In this document: positions 46,101-55,070 of the stretch, piece after piece
Numbering within the stretch: position 1 is the first letter of the stretch
Layout of the letters: every line of letters begins with the position of its first letter
From: Methylobacterium dankookense
Lineage (GTDB): Bacteria; Pseudomonadota; Alphaproteobacteria; Rhizobiales; Beijerinckiaceae
Length of the DNA stretch: 64,000 nucleotides
Direction: 5' to 3'
Assembly (NCBI RefSeq): GCF_902141855.1
Contig: NZ_CABFVH010000004.1
Location: forward strand, 124,001 to 188,000
Notes under the pieces: model-generated
Told to the model about the DNA's origin: nothing
Seen by the model: only the letters and a program-made list of their open reading frames with translations
The model's database searches: none
Translations under genes and position numbers: made by a program

Positions 46101-47489
46101 TCAGCGCAGGGGTGTGCGGCGCAGGACGCTGGTGACGATCCCGGTCAGCGCCAGCATCACCGCGCACCACAGGGAGATGTGGACGGCGAAGCCCGCGCCC
46201 TGCCCGCGCGTCAGCCCGAAGATCACCGCCACCAGGGCGGCGCCGAGGGACTGGCCGGTGAGGCGGGCGGTGGATTGCATGCCGCTCGCGCCGCCGCTGC
46301 GCTCGCGCGGGGCGGCGGTGATGATGACCCGGTTGTTCGGCGACTGGAACAGCCCGAAGCCGAGGCCGCAGAGCACGAGGCGCCACGCGATGTCGAGGGC
46401 GTGCGGCTCGGGCGGCAGCAGGGCGACCGCGGCGAGCCCCGCCGCCATCAGCCCGAGCCCGATGCCGCCGAGGAGCCCCGGCGGGTAGCGGTCGGCGAGG
46501 CGCCCGGAGAGCGGCGCCATCAGGGCGATGGCGATCGGCCAGGGGGTCAGCAGGAAGCCGGCCTCGGTGCCGGAGCGGTGCAGCACGTCCTGAAAGTAGA
46601 AGGGCAGGGCGATGTAGGCGATGAGCTGCGCCGAGAAGGCCAGGATCGAGGAGGCCATCGAGAGGGCGAAGGCCGGGATCCGCAGGAGATCGACGGGCAG
46701 GAGGGGCGCGACGAGCCGCATCTGCCGCCGCACGAAGACGCTGCCGACGATGAGGGCGCAGGCGAGGATGGCGAGCGCCTCGCCGCGCCGCTCCGTCTCG
46801 CCGAGCTTGTCGATGCCCACGATCATCAGGCCGAAGGTGAGCGCGTTGAGCACGGCGCTCAGGCTGTCGAAGCGCGCGCCGCTGCGGGGCGTGACCGGCA
46901 GGGTGCGCGAGGCGACGGCCAGCGCCGCGAGGCCGACCGGCACGTTGACCAGGAACAGCCAGGGCCAGTCGGCGAAGGAGAGGATGGCGGCGGCGACCGT
47001 CGGGCCCGCCGCCGAGGCCATGGCCACCATGAGGGCGACGTTGCCGACGCCGCGGCCGATCATCCGGTGGGGATAGATGAAGCGCACGAGCGCGATGTTC
47101 ACGCTCATCACCCCCGCCGCCCCGAGCCCCTGCGCGATCCGCGCCGCGACGAGGGCGGGGAGGCTCGGCGCGAGGGCGCAGGCGAGCGAGGCCGCCACGA
47201 ACACGGCGAGCCCCGCGAGATAGACCCGGCGGTAGCCGAGGATGTCGCCCAGCGAGGCCAGCGGCAGCAGCGCCGCGGTCACCGCGATCTGGTAGGCGTT
47301 GACCACGAAGATCGCCGCATCCGGCTGCACGGCGAGGTCGCGCGCCATCACGGGCAGCGCCACGTTGACGATGGCGCCGTCGAGCACGGCCATGGTCATG
47401 GCCAGCGCGATCGCGAGCATCGCGAGCATGCGCTCGCGCACGGGCAGCCCGTCCTGCACGCGCGTCTCGGGTCCGGCCGCCTCGGCCAT
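46101..47489 (-). CDS. MFS drug-type exporter (DHA2-like, 14-TM)
   Basis: A 462-residue transporter with about 14 membrane segments. The opening AIALAMTMAVLDGAIVNVALPVM is the DHA2-family TM1 motif (D-x-x-I-V-N-V-A-L-P), and the loop G-D-I-L-G-Y-R-R-V near residue 85 is the MFS signature. DHA2 members export drugs and dyes by proton antiport. The ATG at MAEAAG was preferred over one 13 codons upstream. It is divergent from the alpha/beta hydrolase. Confidence 0.92.
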   Translation of the reverse strand: MAEAAGPETRVQDGLPVRERMLAMLAIALAMTMAVLDGAIVNVALPVMARDLAVQPDAAIFVVNAYQIAVTAALLPLASLGDILGYRRVYLAGLAVFVAASLACALAPSLPALVAARIAQGLGAAGVMSVNIALVRFIYPHRMIGRGVGNVALMVAMASAAGPTVAAAILSFADWPWLFLVNVPVGLAALAVASRTLPVTPRSGARFDSLSAVLNALTFGLMIVGIDKLGETERRGEALAILACALIVGSVFVRRQMRLVAPLLPVDLLRIPAFALSMASSILAFSAQLIAYIALPFYFQDVLHRSGTEAGFLLTPWPIAIALMAPLSGRLADRYPPGLLGGIGLGLMAAGLAAVALLPPEPHALDIAWRLVLCGLGFGLFQSPNNRVIITAAPRERSGGASGMQSTARLTGQSLGAALVAVIFGLTRGQGAGFAVHISLWCAVMLALTGIVTSVLRRTPLR

Positions 47490-47634
47490 GGTCGTGCCTG
47501 TTCCTTCCGCGGTGACGCGATGGGCCATCTCACCGCACGCGCCCGCCGTCGAGGCGTGCGATGTGCCCTATGTCACGCCGCGTGCAGCGCGGCCGGTCCA
47601 AGCGGCGCCGGCCCCCGCGAAGACGGAGCCTCCC

Positions 47635-48657
47635 GTGCGCCATGTCCTGACGATCCCCGCCCTCGGCCTTTCCCTCGGCCTCGCCCTCCTCGCGGGCACG
47701 GCGCCGCCGGCCGCCGCCCAGACGGCCGAGCCCCTCGGCATCGCGCTCGAGGGCTTCGCCTATCCCTATCCCGTCTCGTACCTGCCGCTCACCCGCGACG
47801 GCGAGGCGCAGCGGCTCGCCTATATGGACGTGGCGCCGCAGGGCAGCCCGAACGGGCGCACGGTGGTCCTCCTGCACGGCCGCAACTTCCCGTCGAGCTA
47901 CTGGGCCCCGGTGATCGCGGCGCTCTCCGGCGCCGGCTACCGGGTGGTGGCCCCGGACCAGCTCGGCTTCGGCAAGTCCTCGAAGCCGGTCGGGCCCTTC
48001 ACCTTCGACCGCATGGCCGCCGACACCGTGGCGCTCCTCGACGCCCTGTCGCTCCGCCGCGTCGACGTGGTGGCGCATTCGATGGGCGGGATGCTTGCCG
48101 TGCGGCTCGCCCGCAACGCGCCGGACCGGGTGAACAGCCTGCTCCTGGAGGCGCCGATCGGCCTGGAGGATTACCGCTTCAGCGTGCCGCCGGTGCCCGA
48201 TGCCGAACTGCTGAAGCGCGAGGGCGCGCTCACCGCGGAGGCCTACCGCAAGCAGCTGATGACGAGCTACGCGCTCTCGCTGCCCGAATCGGCGATCGAG
48301 CCCTTCGTGGAGATCCGCGAGCGGGTGAAGGGCTCGGGGGAATATCCGCGCTGGCTGCAATCCTTCGTGAATTCCTACCAGGCGATCTGGGGCCAGCCGG
48401 TGGTGCACGAGATCCCGCTGATCCAGGCCCCGACCCTGTTCGTGATGGGCGGCAACGACCACAACGCCCCCGGCAAGCCCTTCGCCCCGCCGGAGCTCGC
48501 CGCGACCATGGGCCGGAACGCCGAGCACGCGCGCACGCTCGCCACCCGCATGCCGAACGGGCGGGCCGAGATCTTCGAAGGGGTCGGCCATCTCGTCCAC
48601 ATGGAGGCGACCGACCGCTTCAACGCCCGGATGCTCGATTTCCTCGACGGGCATTGA
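47635..48657 (+). CDS. Secreted alpha/beta hydrolase
   Basis: A 340-residue hydrolase with a signal peptide (LTIPALGLSLGLALLAGTAPPAAA, starting at GTG after GGAG). Catalytic residues are Ser in VVAHSMGGML near 144, Asp in FVMGGNDHN near 265 and His in GVGHLVHMEAT near 322. The oxyanion motif LLHGRNFPSSYW is present. The substrate is unknown. A diverged copy of its last 18 codons lies at 52306-52362. A strong terminator follows. Confidence 0.9.
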   Translation: MRHVLTIPALGLSLGLALLAGTAPPAAAQTAEPLGIALEGFAYPYPVSYLPLTRDGEAQRLAYMDVAPQGSPNGRTVVLLHGRNFPSSYWAPVIAALSGAGYRVVAPDQLGFGKSSKPVGPFTFDRMAADTVALLDALSLRRVDVVAHSMGGMLAVRLARNAPDRVNSLLLEAPIGLEDYRFSVPPVPDAELLKREGALTAEAYRKQLMTSYALSLPESAIEPFVEIRERVKGSGEYPRWLQSFVNSYQAIWGQPVVHEIPLIQAPTLFVMGGNDHNAPGKPFAPPELAATMGRNAEHARTLATRMPNGRAEIFEGVGHLVHMEATDRFNARMLDFLDGH

Positions 48658-48696
48658 GCCGCCGGGCAGGTCCCTGAACGGCTCCCCCGAACGACG

Positions 48697-48732
48697 ATGG
48701 CCCGGCACGCGAGGCGCGCCGGGCCATTTTTC
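48697..48732 (+). terminator. Rho-independent terminator of the hydrolase gene
   Basis: A stem TGGCCCGGC/GCCGGGCCA with an 11-nt loop is followed by a run of five T residues (48727-48731). It lies 40 bp after the hydrolase stop and could also partly terminate the convergent autotransporter. Confidence 0.85.
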
Positions 48733-48756
48733 AAGGATGGGACAGTCAGGCGACGA

Positions 48757-51700
48757 TCAGAACCGCCAGGTGAAGTTGCCCTTCACGGCATGGTCCTCGA
48801 TCCGGTCGCCGATCTGGCCGGTATAGGCGACGCCGAGGGTGGCGTTCGGAGCCACGCGCAGATCGAGGCCGGCCTGCGCGACCAGGGCGTCCCGGGCGAT
48901 CGGGATGCCGGCGGTCAGGAAGGTCGGGCCGTTGCCGAAGGACAGGAGCGCCGCCGGCACCACGTCGCCGAAGGCGCGGCGATAGCCGACGAGGCCGTGG
49001 GCCGAGACCGGCGCGCCGAGGCCGAGCTCCAGGCCCGTCTGGGCGCGCAGGCCCGCCGTGACCGCGCCCACGTCGTAGTCGCGGGCGAAGCTCGTCAGCG
49101 CGGCGATGCCGCCGGCCTCGACGAAGCGGTCGCGCCCGATCGAGACGTAGGAGCCGCCCACGAACGGCTCGATATAGGTCGCCGCCGCCTGGGCCGGACG
49201 CGCGCCGTCCTTCGCGACGAGCGCGGCCGGACCCGCCTGGCCGAGGAAGAACCGGTAGCCCAGCTCGCCGAAGCCCTGGATGGTCGAGCCGCCGGTGCGG
49301 GCGGTGGCGTTGTCCGAGAAGCCGGCGAACACCACCGAGCGGCGGGTGCGGATGCTGTTGTCGGCGTAGATCGCGCCGAGCCGCAGCGAGACCGGGCCGA
49401 TCTCGTAGCCGCCATAGACGCCGCCATAGCCGCTCTCGATCGTGGCCGATTGCAGCCGGCCCGTCGTGTCGAGGCTGGCCGAGGTGTAGCCGCCGACGAG
49501 GCCGAGCTTCAGCCCGCTCTCGAGCCGCAGGTCGGCGCCGAGCGCGAAGCCCGAGATCTGGCGGCTGAGGCCGGCCGCGTTGCCGTCCGAGCGCGCATCG
49601 CCGAAGCTGCCGAAGCCCTGGCCCCACAGGCCGAACACCGTCGGGTCGAGGATTCGGGCCGGCATCGCCACCACGGGGGCGGCGCGACCGGGCAGGTCGG
49701 CGGTGTAGGTGGCGGGCAGGGTGCCGTAGTTCAGGCCGTCGGCCGTGCCCGGGGTGGTGCCCCAGCGCAGCCGGTCGAGCACCGCCTCGCGCACGAAGAA
49801 GGCGGTGGCGTAGGCGGTGGAGACGGTGCTGGCATGCATGTCGCCCGAGAGCGCCTGGAAGGCGCCCTGCGCCTCGCCGGCCGTGAGGCCGACGGTGCGC
49901 TGGAACTGGGCGGTGGCGGGGCCGCCGGCCTGGATCGCGTCGGCCACCGAGGCCTGGTTGCGGTTCCGGGCGACGCTGGAGAACGCGATGTCGTTGCGCG
50001 TCAGGTTCAGGTCGACCTCGGTGGGGGTGTAGGTCAGGCTCGGGTCGAGGAAGGCGAAGTTCGCGGTCACGCCTGCGAACTGGCCGGTGACGCCGCCGGC
50101 GGCGGTGAGGATGGCGTAGCGGTTGCGCGGGGCGTAGGCGCCCTGGGCGGCGGTGACCTGCACCGTGCCGCCGGAGAGCGTGGCGCTGCCGCCGGCCGCG
50201 ATCCGGTCGGACTGGCCGGCCGCGTTGGCGTCGACCTGGAAGGCCGAGCCCTGCGCGAAGGCGACGTTGCCCGAGACGGTCAGCGTGCCGATGCCGCCCA
50301 TCCCGGCGCCCGGCGCCACCGCGCCGCCGCCGTTCACGACGAGGCCGCCCACCGTGCCGGTGCCCGCGAGCACGCCGGTGGCGCCGACGGCGACGGGGGC
50401 CGTGATCTGGTCGAGCGGGTCGAGGGTGAGCGTGCCGGTGACGTTCCCGAGATAGCCCGCCGCCGCGTAGAGGTCGATGCGGCTCCAGTAGCTCAGCGGG
50501 GTGCCGTAGAACGCCGCGAGCGCGTTGGTTTCGGTGTTCACGACGATCTGGTTGATCGTGCTGGTCTGCAGGGTGCCGTAGAGGCCGCCGTTCGGCGCGA
50601 GGGTGCGCGCGGCCTGCGTGCTGCCGCCGTAGATCGAGGCGAGCAGGATCGAGGCGTCGGGCCCGTTGGCGGGCGCCGCCTCGCGCGGGGCCTGGGCGAA
50701 GGTCAGGGTCGGCAGGCCGTAGGTCAGGCGGCTCTGGTAGAGCGCCTGGTTCGCGTCCGAGGGCAGGTAGGGGTTGCCCGCGGTGTTGGCCGCGCCCGTC
50801 GAGCAGGCCGCGACGGTGTTGCCGCACTGGGCCGAGAGATAGGCCTGCAGCTCGCCCTGCGCCCGCGTGAACAGGCCCGGCAGGTTGAGCGCCGTGCCGG
50901 TGGTCGCGGCGTTGTTGATGTAGGCCGGGTTGGTGAAGGCCTGCGCGAGGTCGTAGGCGCTGAAGGCGCGCGAGGCGATGATGTCGAGCGGGTAGTGCAC
51001 GCCCAGCACGATGCGGCTGTTGCCGTACTCGGCGCCGCGGGCCAGCATGCTCTGGTACTGGGTCGGCACCAGCATGGCGAGCAGGATGCTGTCCGTGAAC
51101 GCGTACTGCGTGTGGCCGCTCGGGAAGGACGCGTTGGTGGTCAGGCCGTTCAGCGCGGTCGGGTCGAAGATGGTGTAGCTGGTCGGCGCCACTTGGATCG
51201 GGCGCGACGAGCCGTACACGTTCTGGCCGGCCTGCGTGTTCGTGACGCCGTAGGCGAGGTCGTAGACGCTGTTGGCGGTGTTGGGCAGGCCGTTGAAGGT
51301 CGGCAGCGTGAAGCCGGCCGGGGCGACGGCCGGGACTGCCACGTAGCCCGCGGGCCGCGTGCTCGGGTTGGTCGCGGCGCCGTTGGCGAAGTAGTTCTTC
51401 GCGACGCCGAGATCGCTGCTCATCACCGAATAGGCGCTGTTCAGCAGGCTGAAGGTCCCGGCGAGCGGGCCGGTCGTCGCGGTGCTGCTGCGGATGCCGG
51501 TCTGGTAGATCGCGCCGAGCTGGGTGCCCAGGCCGCCCACCGGCTGGAGCGGGTTCAGCGTGCCCGGCTGGCCGGGATTGCTCTGGATCGCCTGGAGCGG
51601 CAGGCCGCCCGCGAGGTTGTCGCCCGGGCCGAGATTGACCACCGTGCCGTTCACGAGGGTGATCGAGCCGAGGAAGGGCGTGCTGCCCGGCAGGGCCTTG

Positions 51701-51942
51701 TCGCTGATCGCGAGCTGCCGCTGCGCGGTCGTCGCGCCCTGGTTCTGCGCGATGGCCTGCGACAGGTTGAGCTGGAGCGTCTGCCGGCCCACCGGCGTGC
51801 TGTTCAGCGCCAGGTAGGGTGACAGCAGGTTCAGAACGTTGACGTTGGCCGGCGTCGTGTTGACGGCCTGGGCCCAGGCACTGCCGGGCGCGCAGGCGGC
51901 CGCGGCGAGCGCCGCGACGGATACCCCGTGCTTGAACTTCAT
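48757..51942 (-). CDS. PAP2-phosphatase autotransporter
   Basis: A 1061-residue type V secreted protein. After the signal peptide (about 1-25), a PAP2 acid-phosphatase domain spans about 35-400, with RP at 247-248, SFPSGH at 272-277 and SR-x5-H-x3-D at 309-320 (His316, Asp320). The usual Lys seven residues before Arg247 is Gln here. A beta-helix stalk of Gly/Val repeats follows (about 500-640), then the C-terminal autotransporter beta-barrel (about 790-1061), ending in Trp-Arg-Phe as outer-membrane proteins do. The domain would be displayed outside the cell, releasing phosphate from organic esters. A PHO-box-like repeat lies upstream. Start: the only ATG opening a signal peptide. Confidence 0.9.
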   Translation of the reverse strand: MKFKHGVSVAALAAAACAPGSAWAQAVNTTPANVNVLNLLSPYLALNSTPVGRQTLQLNLSQAIAQNQGATTAQRQLAISDKALPGSTPFLGSITLVNGTVVNLGPGDNLAGGLPLQAIQSNPGQPGTLNPLQPVGGLGTQLGAIYQTGIRSSTATTGPLAGTFSLLNSAYSVMSSDLGVAKNYFANGAATNPSTRPAGYVAVPAVAPAGFTLPTFNGLPNTANSVYDLAYGVTNTQAGQNVYGSSRPIQVAPTSYTIFDPTALNGLTTNASFPSGHTQYAFTDSILLAMLVPTQYQSMLARGAEYGNSRIVLGVHYPLDIIASRAFSAYDLAQAFTNPAYINNAATTGTALNLPGLFTRAQGELQAYLSAQCGNTVAACSTGAANTAGNPYLPSDANQALYQSRLTYGLPTLTFAQAPREAAPANGPDASILLASIYGGSTQAARTLAPNGGLYGTLQTSTINQIVVNTETNALAAFYGTPLSYWSRIDLYAAAGYLGNVTGTLTLDPLDQITAPVAVGATGVLAGTGTVGGLVVNGGGAVAPGAGMGGIGTLTVSGNVAFAQGSAFQVDANAAGQSDRIAAGGSATLSGGTVQVTAAQGAYAPRNRYAILTAAGGVTGQFAGVTANFAFLDPSLTYTPTEVDLNLTRNDIAFSSVARNRNQASVADAIQAGGPATAQFQRTVGLTAGEAQGAFQALSGDMHASTVSTAYATAFFVREAVLDRLRWGTTPGTADGLNYGTLPATYTADLPGRAAPVVAMPARILDPTVFGLWGQGFGSFGDARSDGNAAGLSRQISGFALGADLRLESGLKLGLVGGYTSASLDTTGRLQSATIESGYGGVYGGYEIGPVSLRLGAIYADNSIRTRRSVVFAGFSDNATARTGGSTIQGFGELGYRFFLGQAGPAALVAKDGARPAQAAATYIEPFVGGSYVSIGRDRFVEAGGIAALTSFARDYDVGAVTAGLRAQTGLELGLGAPVSAHGLVGYRRAFGDVVPAALLSFGNGPTFLTAGIPIARDALVAQAGLDLRVAPNATLGVAYTGQIGDRIEDHAVKGNFTWRF

Positions 51943-52002
51943 CTCGATTCCCCTCGCCCTGTTCGGCGAGGTGCTGAATAGCCAAGTCGCACGGACGACG
52001 AC

Positions 52003-52024
52003 CTGTCATAATCCAGTCATAATC
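52003..52024. promoter_or_regulatory. PHO-box-like 11-bp direct repeat upstream of the phosphatase autotransporter
   Basis: CTGTCATAATC and CAGTCATAATC are adjacent 11-bp units, differing at one position. PhoB binds direct repeats of CTGTCAT every 11 bp. It lies about 61-82 bp before the autotransporter ATG, though the repeat reads in the plus direction, opposite to the gene. Confidence 0.55.
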
Positions 52025-52375
52025 TTCAAAGCTCATGGCTGTGCTTTCGGGGCAACGAGATTTGGTTTTAGTTAGCTAAATACGGAAACGTTCCGAAGAG
52101 AGCCGGGCGATCTGCTTCCGCCCGGGCCACGTGGCGGCGCCTAACCGTTCTCGATGTCGGATGTGTCGTGCCAAGACGTCACGAGCGCGTGATCGACCTC
52201 GAGAATGCGTGAGGCCGTAGACGCAGCGCCGCAGGATGAAGTCGGGGAACGGACTATCGGTCAGGCAGATCGGGCTGCGCCAGCGTCCTGGCTCCCGGTC
52301 GTCCCATGACTGCGACCGACCGCTTCAACGCCCAGAGGCTCGATTTCCTGGACGGGCACTGAGCGAGGGCACGAC
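52025..52375. other. Intergenic region with AT-rich promoter area and gene remnant
   Basis: This gap holds an AT-rich stretch at 52025-52085 (TTTGGTTTTAGTTAGCTAAATA), then GC-rich sequence. The only coding trace is the 18-codon hydrolase remnant at 52306-52362. Confidence 0.5.
52306..52362 (+). pseudogene. Displaced C-terminal fragment of the alpha/beta hydrolase
   Basis: The 57 bp encode MTATDRFNAQRLDFLDGH followed by TGA, matching the last 18 residues of the hydrolase ending at 48657 (MEATDRFNARMLDFLDGH) at 15 of 18 positions. Nothing upstream of it resembles the rest of the hydrolase. It is a remnant of a duplication or of a rearrangement. Confidence 0.8.
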
Positions 52376-52942
52376 TCACATCGTGCGCATCGTCTCGGAT
52401 CGATCAGCCGAGGCGACCCCGCAGGCCGGCTCGCCGCCTGCCATCGGCGCATGCATGTCGAGCGCTTGGGCGCCCGCGCCATCGTAGGCGTCGTACAATG
52501 CGGTGAGGATAAGCCGCGCCGGGATGTCGAGATCGGGTGGCATGCCGAGATCGACGGTACGCTGGAAATTTCTCTTCGGATCGGGCTGCGAGAAGCCGAG
52601 CCGATGCAGGGCCGAGACGGCATCCGGTCTCAGGTGGCGACGGATGCCTGCATCGTCCCGGTCGCGATAGACTCCCGACGAGGCTTCGCAGAGCATCGTC
52701 CGGTCTTCGTCGGTGAAGATGCATTGCACGTAGCTCTGCGGGTCGCCGCGGATCGCGACGACGAGGAACCGGTTTCTGGAGGTGTCGTGCGGGCCACGCT
52801 GGTGGATGCGCGTCAGGCGCGTGCGCACGGCGCAGAGATGATCGGTGACAAACTGGTCCCGGGTGGTCGGGGCCGCCTCGGCGGCCTGAGCGAAGAGAAG
52901 AGCGAGGACCGCCGCGACGGACGGCCTTCGCCGGCATGTCAC
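52376..52942 (-). CDS. Exported protein of unknown function
   Basis: A 188-residue protein with a signal peptide (RRRPSVAAVLALLFAQAAEA, starting at GTG). The start is fixed by a GTGA overlap with the metW stop. The mature part contains FVTDHLCAVRTRLTRIHQRG, SYVQCIFTDEDRTMLCEASSG and ALHRLGFSQPDP, with four cysteines in all. No family recognised. It is the third gene of the metX-metW transcript, though its link to methionine is not obvious. Confidence 0.75.
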   Translation of the reverse strand: MTCRRRPSVAAVLALLFAQAAEAAPTTRDQFVTDHLCAVRTRLTRIHQRGPHDTSRNRFLVVAIRGDPQSYVQCIFTDEDRTMLCEASSGVYRDRDDAGIRRHLRPDAVSALHRLGFSQPDPKRNFQRTVDLGMPPDLDIPARLILTALYDAYDGAGAQALDMHAPMAGGEPACGVASADRSETMRTM

Positions 52943-53628
52943 CGCGTGCCGTCCCGCCGCAGCAGGAACACGCCCTGCGCCCCGATCAGGTTCCAGAACC
53001 ACCAGGGCATCGAGAAGCGCATGGGGCGGCCGCTGGCGTCGAGGGCGGCGGCCGTTTCGATCTTGGCGCCGACGATCCGGCACAGGCCGACGAAGTCGCG
53101 GATCGTGCAATGGTGGATGTTGGGCGTCTCGTACCAGGCTTCCGGCAGGATCTCGGTCATCGGCATGCGCCCGCGGAAGGCGAGCTCGGCCCGCACCCGC
53201 CAATGCCCGAAATTCGGGAAGGAGATGATCACCTGCCGGCCGATGCGCAGCAGGTGCTCCAGCACGATCTTCGGGTTGCGCGTCGCCTGGATGGTCTGGG
53301 ACAGCACCACCACGTCGAAGGCGTCGTCGGGGTAGTTGGCGAGGTCGGTGTCGGCGTCGCCCTGGATCACCGGCAGGCCGCGGGCGAGGCAGGCGTTCAC
53401 GCCCTCGCGGGACAGCTCGATGCCGCGCCCGTCGACGCCGCGCCGGTCGCGCAGGAGCGCCAGCAGGGTGCCGTCGCCGCAGCCGATGTCGAGCACGCGC
53501 GCCCCCGGCGGGACGAGGCCGAGCACGACGAGATGGTCGACGCGGGTGGTGCCCCCCTCGGCATCGGCGCGCGGCAGCGCCTCGGTCGCCTGCCAGGGCG
53601 CGATGTCGGTCTTCTGCGCGCCGCTCAC
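52939..53628 (-). CDS. metW: Methionine biosynthesis protein MetW
   Basis: A 229-residue SAM-methyltransferase-fold protein. MetW partners with MetX and is needed for its activity in several proteobacteria. It shows [12 protein letters not shown] near residue 45, [15 protein letters not shown], and [11 protein letters not shown] with [23 protein letters not shown] (in part), which are MetW hallmarks. The start is GTG overlapping the metX stop (GTGA). Co-translation with metX fits. Confidence 0.94.
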   Translation of the reverse strand: MSGAQKTDIAPWQATEALPRADAEGGTTRVDHLVVLGLVPPGARVLDIGCGDGTLLALLRDRRGVDGRGIELSREGVNACLARGLPVIQGDADTDLANYPDDAFDVVVLSQTIQATRNPKIVLEHLLRIGRQVIISFPNFGHWRVRAELAFRGRMPMTEILPEAWYETPNIHHCTIRDFVGLCRIVGAKIETAAALDASGRPMRFSMPWWFWNLIGAQGVFLLRRDGTR

Positions 53629-54839
53629 AAGCCGCGGGCCCGGGCGGCGGCGTCGATGAAGCCGCGGGCGGCCGAGAACATCGCCGGCTCGTCGAGCAGG
53701 AAGGCGTCGTGGCCCTTGTCGCTCTCCACCTCGACGAAGGCGACGGGCGCGGCGGCCGCGTTGAGCGCGTGCACGATCGCCCGCGAATCGGAGGTCGGGA
53801 ACAGCCAGTCCGAGGTGAAGGAGATCACGCAGAACCGGGTCTTCGAGTCGCGGAAGGCGTTGGCGAGCACGCCGCCATGGTCGGCGGCGAGGTCGAAATA
53901 GTCCATCGCCCGGGTGAGGTAGAGATAGGCGTTCGCGTCGAAGCGCTCGACGAAGCTCAGGCCCTGGTGGCGCAGGTAGCTCTCGATCTGGAAGTCGGCG
54001 TTGAACGAGAAGGTCGGCGCGCTGCGGCCCTGGAAGCGCCGGCCGAACTTCCGGTGCAGGGCCGGCTCCGACAGGTAGGTGATGTGCGCGCCCATGCGCG
54101 CGACGCCGAGGCCCTTGGCCGGGCGCGTGCCGGCTTCCAGGTAGCGCCCCTCCGCCCAGGCCGGGTCGGCCATGATCGCCTGCCGGCCGACCTCGTGGAA
54201 GGCGATGTTCTGCGCGGAGTGCCGGGCCCCCGTGGCGATCGGCATCGCCGCGAAGACCCGCTCCGGGAAGAGCGCGGCCCATTGCAGCACCTGCATGCCG
54301 CCCATCGAGCCGCCGATGCAGAGGAACAGGTCCTCGATGCCGAGATGCTCGATCAGCATCGCCTGGGCCCGGACCATGTCGCGGATGGTGACGAGGGGGA
54401 AGTCGAGCCCGTAGGGCCGCCCCGTTGCCGGGTCGAGGGAGGCCGGACCGGTCGAGCCCATGCAGGAGCCGATCACGTTCGAGCAGATCACGAAGTAGCG
54501 GTCCGTGTCGACGGGCTTGCCGGGGCCGACGAGGCTCTCCCACCAGCCGGGCTTGCCGGTGACCGGGTGGCGGTGGGCGAAGTACTGGTCGCCGGTCAGC
54601 GCGTGGCAGATCAGCACCGCGTTCGAGCGGTCCGCGTTCAGCGTGCCCGCGGTCTGGTAGGCGACTTGGAACGGGCTGAGGTCGACGCCCGAATCCATCG
54701 CGAGCGGCCGGTCGGCGCCGAAGCGGGCGACCGGGCTCTGCGGCTCCAGCGCCTGGCTGAGCTCGAGGCTCGGGCGCATCCCGCGGCCGGGCTCCACGGG
54801 GGGAGCCGGGCGGAGGGCGGTGTCGGGGGCGTTGTCCAT
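53625..54839 (-). CDS. metX: Homoserine O-acyltransferase MetX
   Basis: A 404-residue alpha/beta-hydrolase-fold enzyme that acetylates (or succinylates) homoserine in methionine synthesis. The nucleophile is Ser in [15 protein letters not shown] near residue 166; [10 protein letters not shown] holds the catalytic His with the Asp in the preceding SDWLFPT area. [13 protein letters not shown] near 75 forms the oxyanion site. The length and motifs are those of MetX. A weak TTGACG-like promoter element lies at 54934-54939 upstream. The first gene of a three-gene operon. Confidence 0.95.
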   Translation of the reverse strand: MDNAPDTALRPAPPVEPGRGMRPSLELSQALEPQSPVARFGADRPLAMDSGVDLSPFQVAYQTAGTLNADRSNAVLICHALTGDQYFAHRHPVTGKPGWWESLVGPGKPVDTDRYFVICSNVIGSCMGSTGPASLDPATGRPYGLDFPLVTIRDMVRAQAMLIEHLGIEDLFLCIGGSMGGMQVLQWAALFPERVFAAMPIATGARHSAQNIAFHEVGRQAIMADPAWAEGRYLEAGTRPAKGLGVARMGAHITYLSEPALHRKFGRRFQGRSAPTFSFNADFQIESYLRHQGLSFVERFDANAYLYLTRAMDYFDLAADHGGVLANAFRDSKTRFCVISFTSDWLFPTSDSRAIVHALNAAAAPVAFVEVESDKGHDAFLLDEPAMFSAARGFIDAAARARGL

Positions 54840-54910
54840 GACCGTTCGCGTGCGGGCGCGCTGCCGGATGAGGCGCGGGGCTCCGAGAGGCGCGCCGTGC
54901 GTGATCGCCC

Positions 54911-54939
54911 GAGGTAGTATGCGGGGCCCGCAGCGTCAA
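54911..54939 (-). promoter_or_regulatory. Possible promoter of metXW
   Basis: On the minus strand TTGACG (54939-54934) precedes TACTAC and CTACCT with 14 and 16 bp spacers. The -10 is poorly placed, so this is a weak call. No SAM-II type riboswitch was found in the leader. Confidence 0.3.
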
Positions 54940-55070
54940 CGAAACCTGGGAGGCGGCCACCGTTCAGAGGCGGCCCTCGTGTCCGCCCGCACCTGCTCGG
55001 CCCGCTGGCCCTCGGGCCTGCGGGATCGTAAACACGGGGCCAGCCGTCCCGGCCGAACACGCGACCCCCG

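Noticed and set aside
48697..51822. 1041-residue plus-strand open frame across the autotransporter
   Set aside because: It is antisense to the autotransporter, consists of Arg/Ala/Gly/Val-rich nonsense, and has no start site or domain; the minus-strand gene has all expected domains.
54840..55070. SAM-II type riboswitch before metX
   Set aside because: Many alphaproteobacterial metX leaders carry SAM-II, but the characteristic GCTAAA element and pseudoknot sequences were not found in this leader.
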